NCBI RefSeq assembly: GCF_030412265.1
Contig: NZ_JAUHLN010000002.1
Coordinates: 248,001-312,000, forward strand
Source of the DNA: Fictibacillus terranigra
GTDB taxonomy: Bacteria; Bacillota; Bacilli; Bacillales; Fictibacillaceae
Length of the DNA stretch: 64,000 nt
Direction of reading: 5' to 3'
A program made the position numbers and the translations under genes. Shown here piece after piece: positions 58,177 to 64,000 of the stretch; the first letter of the stretch is position 1, and each line of letters begins with the position of its first letter. The notes under the pieces were generated by a model. That model saw nothing but the letters and a program-made list of their open reading frames with translations, had not been told where the DNA came from and searched no databases.

Positions 58177-59538
58177 ATGGAACAAACTCAAACGATCCAG
58201 CAAAAATTCTTATTGTTTATAAAATTAGTGCTTCCTTTATTGGTTACACAGATCGGATTATATGCGATGAATTTTCTGGATACCGTGATGTCCGGGCATG
58301 CAGGCCCAAAACAGCTGGCTGGTGTGGCGATCGGCTCAAGCATCTGGGTCCCTGTTTTCACGGGATTAAGCGGGATATTAATGGCACTCACTCCCATCGT
58401 TTCCCAATTGAATGGTGCTGGAAAACGGGAAAAAGTACCCTACTCTGTTATCCAGAGCATCTATCTTGCGTTTGCACTGTCATTTGCAGTAGCCGCTATT
58501 GGATTCTTGCTGCTTCGCCCTATCTTAAATGCCATGGATTTGGATCCTCAAGTCAGAGAAGTCGCATATGGATACCTAAGAGCGCTTTCGTTCGGTATGA
58601 TTCCTCTGTTTTTATATAACGTACTTCGCTGTTTTATTGACGCACTCGGCAGTACGCGGGTTTCCATGCTGATTACGTTAACGGCTCTTCCCATTAATGG
58701 AATATTCAACTATCTTTTCATTTTTGGAAAATTTGGATTTCCGGAATTGGGCGGTGTCGGTTCAGGCTATGCTTCTGCCTTGACGTATTGGTTCATTACA
58801 TTCATGGCGATCTATATCATTCACAAAAAACAGCCTTTTTCTGAATATCAGGTTTTTGGAAAATTTTATCCACTCTCACTTGCAGCCTGGAAAAGCCAGT
58901 TGAAAATCGGTCTGCCCATCGGATTTTCCATCTTTTTTGAAACGAGTATCTTTGCAGCTGTAACATTGCTGATGAGTTCATTCAACACAGTGACGATCGC
59001 CGCACATCAATCAGCTTTGAATTTCGCTTCCTTTCTTTATATGCTGCCTTTGAGCATTTCCTTTGCCCTTACCATCGCAGTCGGGTTTGAGGTCGGGGCG
59101 AACCGCTACAAGGATGCTAAGCAATACAGCTATCTTGGTATTGGAACAGCAGTCATTCTTGCCTTGCTCTGTGCGGGGGCACTGCTGATTTTCCCTAGCC
59201 AAGTGGCCTTCATGTACTCCAACGATTCAGAGGTCATACATTTAACCAAGCATTTTCTCCTTTATGCGATCTTTTTTCAACTCTCCGATGCGATAGCTGC
59301 TCCCATCCAAGGAGCGCTGAGAGGATATAAGGATGTGAACGTTACTCTCGTATTGTCCTTAATCTCATATTGGGTGATCGGACTCCCGGTCGGCTATGTG
59401 CTGGCAAACCACACTTCGCTCGAAGCCTTTGGCTATTGGGTTGGATTGATTTCAGGCCTTGCGATGGGGGCGGTGACTCTTTACTTCAGGCTTGCACATA
59501 TTCAGAAAAAACAAACCAAAACAGCCTCCAGCCAATAA
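58177..59538 (+). CDS. MATE-family multidrug/sodium antiporter (NorM-like)
   Basis: 453 residues with twelve predicted membrane helices in two MatE repeats (FLDTVMSGHAGPKQLAGVAIGSSIWVP and the second-half ETSIFAAVTLLMSSFNTVTIAAHQSALNFASFLYMLPL). It exports cationic compounds in exchange for Na+ or H+. The ribosome site is poor (AAGGA about 14 bases upstream); no better start is seen. A second frame starting at 58152 overlaps the beginning but is a shadow. A single gene; substrate unknown. Confidence 0.87.
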   Translation: MEQTQTIQQKFLLFIKLVLPLLVTQIGLYAMNFLDTVMSGHAGPKQLAGVAIGSSIWVPVFTGLSGILMALTPIVSQLNGAGKREKVPYSVIQSIYLAFALSFAVAAIGFLLLRPILNAMDLDPQVREVAYGYLRALSFGMIPLFLYNVLRCFIDALGSTRVSMLITLTALPINGIFNYLFIFGKFGFPELGGVGSGYASALTYWFITFMAIYIIHKKQPFSEYQVFGKFYPLSLAAWKSQLKIGLPIGFSIFFETSIFAAVTLLMSSFNTVTIAAHQSALNFASFLYMLPLSISFALTIAVGFEVGANRYKDAKQYSYLGIGTAVILALLCAGALLIFPSQVAFMYSNDSEVIHLTKHFLLYAIFFQLSDAIAAPIQGALRGYKDVNVTLVLSLISYWVIGLPVGYVLANHTSLEAFGYWVGLISGLAMGAVTLYFRLAHIQKKQTKTASSQ

Positions 59539-59642
59539 AAAAATCCAGGAAAACCTGGATGCACCGTGATGCTTGAAATCTTATTTTCGAGTATGGGACG
59601 GGATAGCCGGCGCAACTATTTAGTGAACCAATGAAGAACCTT

Positions 59643-59684
59643 AAAAGCGTACGGAGATTAGCTCGCATATCCCCGTACGCTTTT
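59643..59684. terminator. Bidirectional terminator between the MATE gene and yojO
   Basis: AAAAGCGTACGG and CCGTACGCTTTT form a long stem with partly paired centre. It closes both converging genes. Confidence 0.82.
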
Positions 59685-59705
59685 CATTCGGCTCTTCAAT
59701 CACAT

Positions 59706-61595
59706 TTATGCAATTTTAAATAGCAGCTTGCGCAGGACAGGAACTAAATAACTGACAAGTTCTGCTGCGCTCGGCACGACAACTTGATGGCTGCCATATA
59801 TATTTTTCATTAAGATTTGTGCTTCCTCCGTTACTTCTCCGTTAGAAATATACATACCAAGCGTATCGATTCCCATTTTCCGTGTGTTCACTACCGCTTC
59901 ATACGTATCAAGGATGCCATGGCCCTCATAATCAAACGCAGCCGGTTCTCCATCCGAAAAAACAAGTAAAAACTTTTGTTTTTCCTTCCGTCGAAGCAGA
60001 TCCTCTGCCGCTTTGCGGATGGAATAACCGTCCCGGTTATCCTCCTGTGGCTCCAACTGCAAAATTTCCGCTCCAGACTGATTTTTTAAAGAGCTTGTGA
60101 ACGAGATCACTTCCTGAAAATAGTTTGGCTGACTGTCTTTTTTTGCATCAGAAGCATCTTCCCAAAAGCCTGTGATGGAATGTGGTATCCGCACCGCTTT
60201 CAAGGTCTCATGAAAAAGGACGATGGCCTTGTGTGTTTCTTCCATTTTGTCGAACATAGACGCCGAGCAATCGACGAGCAAAGTAAAGACGGCATCCAGC
60301 TCCTGAGGCGACTCCGCTTTTTTAAAGAACAGTCTTGGGTTTTTATCCGTTAAAAGACGTGTCAGCCTTTTGTTCAACCTGCCAAAATGAAGATCGTGGT
60401 TTGGCACGTTTTTTTTATGTTCAATGGTCTTCAAAAAGCTTTGCTTTAACAGGCTGACAGACGATTGAACAGCAGATTTAATCTGCTGATAATCCTGCAT
60501 GTCCTGAAAGGAAGGGTTCTTTGGAAAAACTTTTTTTTCCACCGCAAAACGATTCATCTGTCCGTACGGATATAGACCTTGACCCGATCGCGGGGATGCA
60601 TCGTCTACACCTGCACCGGTTTCCCCTTTAAAATCGTTGCCTTTTGAATCTTTTGCCCCAGCCTGTACGGCACCGAAAGCCTGGTCACCTTCTTCAGCTT
60701 TCCTTCCCCCTTCACCGAGCAAGTCGGTTGATGTACCTTGATCCAGGTCGAACTGAAGAAACGAATCAGACGGAGAAGACGTTTCGTTGTGCCAGCTTGG
60801 CATCTCCTCCCGTGCCGTTTCTTCGCTACTTTCATCTTCTGATCCGGTCATTGAATGAGGGGTTTTCGCTTCATTCTCTCTTGTTATGTCTTTGAAATGA
60901 AGGGAATCCGACTCATAGAACGAAAGATAGGAACTCGTCATGTCCCCTTCTTTAAAAGCTCTTAATGCTATTTTTATATCATGAATCTCTGCAATGATAT
61001 GTGCTGTGCTCTCAGCAGTGTTTAATTTCACCAGGGAAGGGCGGAGTTCACCATACCATTCTTTGAGCGGTGTGTGAAGCTGAACGAGACGGTGGTTGGC
61101 CAATAAAAATATACTGCAGTAAAATGCGTCCATCCACCTTCTTTGCTGAATGTGCTGGCGATACTGCCTTTGAAAATGGGTGAGAAGAATTCTCTTCCTT
61201 TCTGAGAAAGCGGCCGACATCCCCGGCCGCTTGGATATACAAACTTTTTCGAGCCGGTAATCTTCAGAGAAAAGGAGCAGATGCTTAAGGAATTGAAAAT
61301 GTTCTTCAATCTTTAACGATTGCATGGCCTCATGAAGCACGTCATGGTCAGAGAAAAAGAAATTTCCAAAGCTTCTTAAATACACTTCGCTTTTTAACCC
61401 ATCCAGCTGAACAGAGCCGGGATAGGTCATCCAGAACTGGCTGACATGAAGCACATGGCCTGGTTTATTCAAATACGAATGAAATGAGAATTCCACATCC
61501 ATCTTAGGATCTTTAGAAAGTGTCTTCGCTAGATCAATCAGCTGCATATGCAAAAAAGGATCGATTTTTGTATCTGCAAATGTTAGAAATTTCAT
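59706..61595 (-). CDS. yojO: VWA-domain protein, CobT/NorD-like (YojO)
   Basis: 629 residues. The C-terminal von Willebrand A domain has the MIDAS motif DCSASM (about residue 435) and the Thr/Asp downstream (FSDGEPAAFDYEG). The middle is acidic and low in complexity (SEDESSEETAREEMPSWHNET). Proteins of this type work with a MoxR-type AAA ATPase to insert metals or remodel enzymes; the gene directly upstream encodes that ATPase. It corresponds to B. subtilis YojO by order and size. Its client is unknown. Confidence 0.82.
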   Translation of the reverse strand: MKFLTFADTKIDPFLHMQLIDLAKTLSKDPKMDVEFSFHSYLNKPGHVLHVSQFWMTYPGSVQLDGLKSEVYLRSFGNFFFSDHDVLHEAMQSLKIEEHFQFLKHLLLFSEDYRLEKVCISKRPGMSAAFSERKRILLTHFQRQYRQHIQQRRWMDAFYCSIFLLANHRLVQLHTPLKEWYGELRPSLVKLNTAESTAHIIAEIHDIKIALRAFKEGDMTSSYLSFYESDSLHFKDITRENEAKTPHSMTGSEDESSEETAREEMPSWHNETSSPSDSFLQFDLDQGTSTDLLGEGGRKAEEGDQAFGAVQAGAKDSKGNDFKGETGAGVDDASPRSGQGLYPYGQMNRFAVEKKVFPKNPSFQDMQDYQQIKSAVQSSVSLLKQSFLKTIEHKKNVPNHDLHFGRLNKRLTRLLTDKNPRLFFKKAESPQELDAVFTLLVDCSASMFDKMEETHKAIVLFHETLKAVRIPHSITGFWEDASDAKKDSQPNYFQEVISFTSSLKNQSGAEILQLEPQEDNRDGYSIRKAAEDLLRRKEKQKFLLVFSDGEPAAFDYEGHGILDTYEAVVNTRKMGIDTLGMYISNGEVTEEAQILMKNIYGSHQVVVPSAAELVSYLVPVLRKLLFKIA

Positions 61596-61624
61596 CGGTC
61601 ATGCCACCTCCCGGACATCCGCTT

Positions 61625-62518
61625 CTATACAAACAGCGTGTCGGCAATGTTATGGATTAATGTTTTTTCACGAGCATCTTCTAATTTATCCGCGACCGCC
61701 CGCTGTATGGCCCGCTTTGGAGGCATATATGCCGACAGGTCTGCAGCATCAAGCAAGGCACGGATGGAGGCAGCATCTTCCGATAGCTGCCCTGTCTTCG
61801 TCTGCTGGACCAGATCTGATGAAAATTGAACGAATTGATATAAAATATCGCTGTCTTTCTGCTCAGATTGGAATTGAAGCATCTTGAATAGTGTTTCTCC
61901 CTGAATATATGGAACTTCAATCACAACAAACCGGTTTTTTAATGCTTCGTTCAGTGGTACGGTTCCGATATATCCCTCATTGATCGCTGCGATGACACTG
62001 AAACCTGCTGCTGCTTTAACAATGTCACCTGTAAAAGGATTTGTCACGGTTCTTCGATAGTCTAAGATCCCGTTCAGAATCGGAAGTGTCTCAGGCTTTG
62101 ACACATTGATTTCGTCAATGTACAAGAAATGGCCGAATGTTGCGGCCTTTGTCACGGGGCCTGGAATAAACTCAATTTCAGAATGCCCTTTTTCATAGGA
62201 GATTGTCTTGTGCCCCAATAACGCTTCCGCATCGAGATCGACGGAACAGTTGATGGAATGGAGAGGCTGCTGAAACAAAAATGACAAGTATTCAGCTAAC
62301 TTCGTTTTCCCCGATCCTGTCGGCCCTTTCAGCAGTACGTTCTTTCCCATCAACAGAGCAATAACTGCATCTTTTACAATCTCAGGATCTCCTGCTGTAT
62401 ACCCTTCAGCACCAATAAGACCTTTAAACTCAGGTATTGTCGTTTCCTTCCGCCTGTTTCTTTCGTCATTTAATTTTTCAGCAAGTGCGTTCGGTAATCG
62501 CAATTGATCTATGGTCAT
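61625..62518 (-). CDS. yojN: MoxR-type AAA ATPase, NorQ/CbbQ-like (YojN)
   Basis: 297 residues. Walker A GPTGSGKT, Walker B LYIDEINVSKPE, sensor 1 IAAINEGYIGTVPLNEALKNRF with arginine finger. The pattern ALLGHKTISYEKGHSEIEFIPGPVTKA is typical of the CbbQ/NirQ/NorQ branch. It lies 29 bases before yojO, so they form a unit. Probably a chaperone for a metalloenzyme that is not encoded here. Confidence 0.85.
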   Translation of the reverse strand: MTIDQLRLPNALAEKLNDERNRRKETTIPEFKGLIGAEGYTAGDPEIVKDAVIALLMGKNVLLKGPTGSGKTKLAEYLSFLFQQPLHSINCSVDLDAEALLGHKTISYEKGHSEIEFIPGPVTKAATFGHFLYIDEINVSKPETLPILNGILDYRRTVTNPFTGDIVKAAAGFSVIAAINEGYIGTVPLNEALKNRFVVIEVPYIQGETLFKMLQFQSEQKDSDILYQFVQFSSDLVQQTKTGQLSEDAASIRALLDAADLSAYMPPKRAIQRAVADKLEDAREKTLIHNIADTLFV

Positions 62519-62656
62519 ATAAATATCCCTTTCATCATTAAAACTATAAAAATCTATTATATAGTATATCTCATCTTCTTTCCTTTCAACTGCCTGGTTT
62601 AGGGTCCTGCATTGACATTCGGAAGGAACCGCCTTAATATTAGGACCAGGTACTAA

Positions 62657-63439
<783 letters not shown>

Positions 63440-63448
63440 ATACAGTGA

Positions 63449-63479
63449 AAAAAACGCTCAAAAATATGAGCGTTTTTTT
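63449..63479 (+). terminator. Terminator of fabL
   Basis: AAACGCTCA/TGAGCGTTT with a 6-base loop and T7 run. Confidence 0.92.
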
Positions 63480-63491
63480 AAAATAAAAAGA

Positions 63492-63521
63492 TTGACTGAC
63501 TGGTCATATCAGTAATATAAT
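63492..63521 (+). promoter_or_regulatory. Promoter of the TetR-family gene with a possible operator
   Basis: TTGACT (63492-63497) and TATAAT (63516-63521) with an 18-base spacer. The spacer carries TGAC-TG-GTCA (63497-63506), a short palindrome within TGACTGACTGGTCATATCA. This could be an autoregulatory TetR operator, but it is short. Confidence 0.55.
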
Positions 63522-63588
63522 GATTGAGTGTTATTTAGTTAATAAAGTTAAATAAACAGAATTTTCACTGGGGGATCATGCTGGGAAG

Positions 63589-64000
63589 GTGATTAAAACG
63601 AATCGTAAAAAGATAAAAATCATTGAAAGCGGACTAACTTTATTTGCAAAAAAAGGATATGAATTCACCTCGATACAGGAAATCGCCACAGAAAGCAATA
63701 TTTCCAAAGGCGCCTTCTATCTTCATTTTAAATCCAAAGAAGAACTGCTCCTGTCGATCTTTAAATACAACCATGAAAACATGAAGGCTCAAATTACAGC
63801 AGTGGATAAATTGAACATGGACCCGAGGGAAAAATTCAAACAGCAGATTCTTGTACAACTGAAACAAATCGCAGAACATAAAGATTTTATAATTATGCAT
63901 TTTCGGGAACAAGCCGTCGCCATGAATGAAGATATTCACCGCTACATGAGAAAGATGCAGATGGAAATGAAGACGTGGTATGAAGGTACCCTCATGGAGA
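63589..64000 (+). CDS. TetR/AcrR-family transcriptional regulator, 3' end beyond window
   Basis: 137 codons visible. The N-terminal TetR helix-turn-helix is clear (IIESGLTLFAKKGYEFTSIQEIATESNISKGAFYLHFKSKEELLLSIF). The ligand-binding part begins after residue 60 and is cut off. The GTG at 63589 is the likely start, though its ribosome site (GGGAAGG) is very close. A divergent or downstream target, such as an exporter, is outside the window. The promoter has a possible operator. Confidence 0.8.
   Translation, partial: MIKTNRKKIKIIESGLTLFAKKGYEFTSIQEIATESNISKGAFYLHFKSKEELLLSIFKYNHENMKAQITAVDKLNMDPREKFKQQILVQLKQIAEHKDFIIMHFREQAVAMNEDIHRYMRKMQMEMKTWYEGTLME

Noticed and set aside
58152-58619. 155-codon frame overlapping the start of the MATE gene
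   Set aside because: The MATE frame has conserved membrane helices and full length; the alternative frame shows no family pattern.
63640-63939. 99-codon frame antisense to the TetR-family gene
   Set aside because: The plus-strand frame has an unmistakable TetR helix-turn-helix.

Overview
The window looks like chromosomal DNA from an endospore-forming member of the Bacillaceae. The GC content is moderate, Shine-Dalgarno sequences are strong (AGGAGG type) and TTG/GTG starts are common. There is a germinant-receptor operon, a divergent gltA/gltC pair, a sigma-B-type promoter, CcpA-type cre sites, a T-box leader, and FabL, OdhAB, YojN/YojO and DctBSRP homologues that align closely with Bacillus subtilis proteins as I remember them. 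I cannot fix the genus. I saw no insertion sequence, prophage, CRISPR array, rRNA or tRNA gene, so this is core or near-core chromosome rather than an island.

Layout. 1-5.3 kb: glutamate synthase large subunit (gltA, cut by the window edge) divergent from its LysR activator gltC. 5.3-7.3 kb: small stress-type genes, namely a 33-residue protein, a solitary RsbS-like STAS protein, a YflT-like general stress protein behind a clear sigma-B promoter, and a GNAT protein. 7.4-11.6 kb: a PLP C-S lyase (PatB/MalY), a thioredoxin-reductase-like flavoprotein, an EgtB-type sulfoxide synthase and a PaaI-type thioesterase. This is a possible thiol/thio-imidazole neighbourhood, with no EgtD methyltransferase in the window. 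11.7-18.7 kb: a sugar ABC importer without its own ATPase, preceded by a three-gene sensing module (membrane-anchored sugar-binding protein, YesM-type kinase, YesN/AraC-type regulator) and a perfect cre site. 18.8-24.2 kb: a spore germinant receptor operon (A, C, small D, and two B subunits).

24.3-33.8 kb: mixed single genes, including a PhnB-like protein, a secreted M1 peptidase, a CBS-ACT protein, a C26 glutamine amidotransferase-like hydrolase, a Rieske-FAD oxidoreductase, an NlpC/P60 wall hydrolase, RecQ, a GmhB-like phosphatase and small proteins. 34.1-39.0 kb: C4-dicarboxylate uptake and sensing (dctP, dctR, dctS, with dctB divergent). 39.0-45.2 kb: a MurE-like ligase lacking the usual DNPR motif, a DUF2584-type protein, and odhAB of the TCA cycle. 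45.4-49.7 kb: an EamA/RarD permease, a thioredoxin-fold protein, and the 5-oxoprolinase genes pxpBCA.

49.9-58.0 kb: an ABC-F protein, then the aromatic amino acid block. The chorismate synthase, aroB, tyrA and EPSP synthase genes lie behind a T-box leader whose specifier reads as a tyrosine codon, divergent from the DAHP synthase-chorismate mutase fusion. 58.2-64 kb: a MATE exporter, the MoxR AAA/VWA pair yojN-yojO, FabL enoyl-ACP reductase, and the start of a TetR-family regulator.

Most of the window is ordinary metabolism. The items I would look at first are EgtB without EgtD beside a C-S lyase, the sugar-sensing trio, the solitary RsbS beside a sigma-B gene, a possible Shine-Dalgarno-masking stem upstream of the NlpC/P60 gene, and the paired cre sites and direct repeats in front of dctP.
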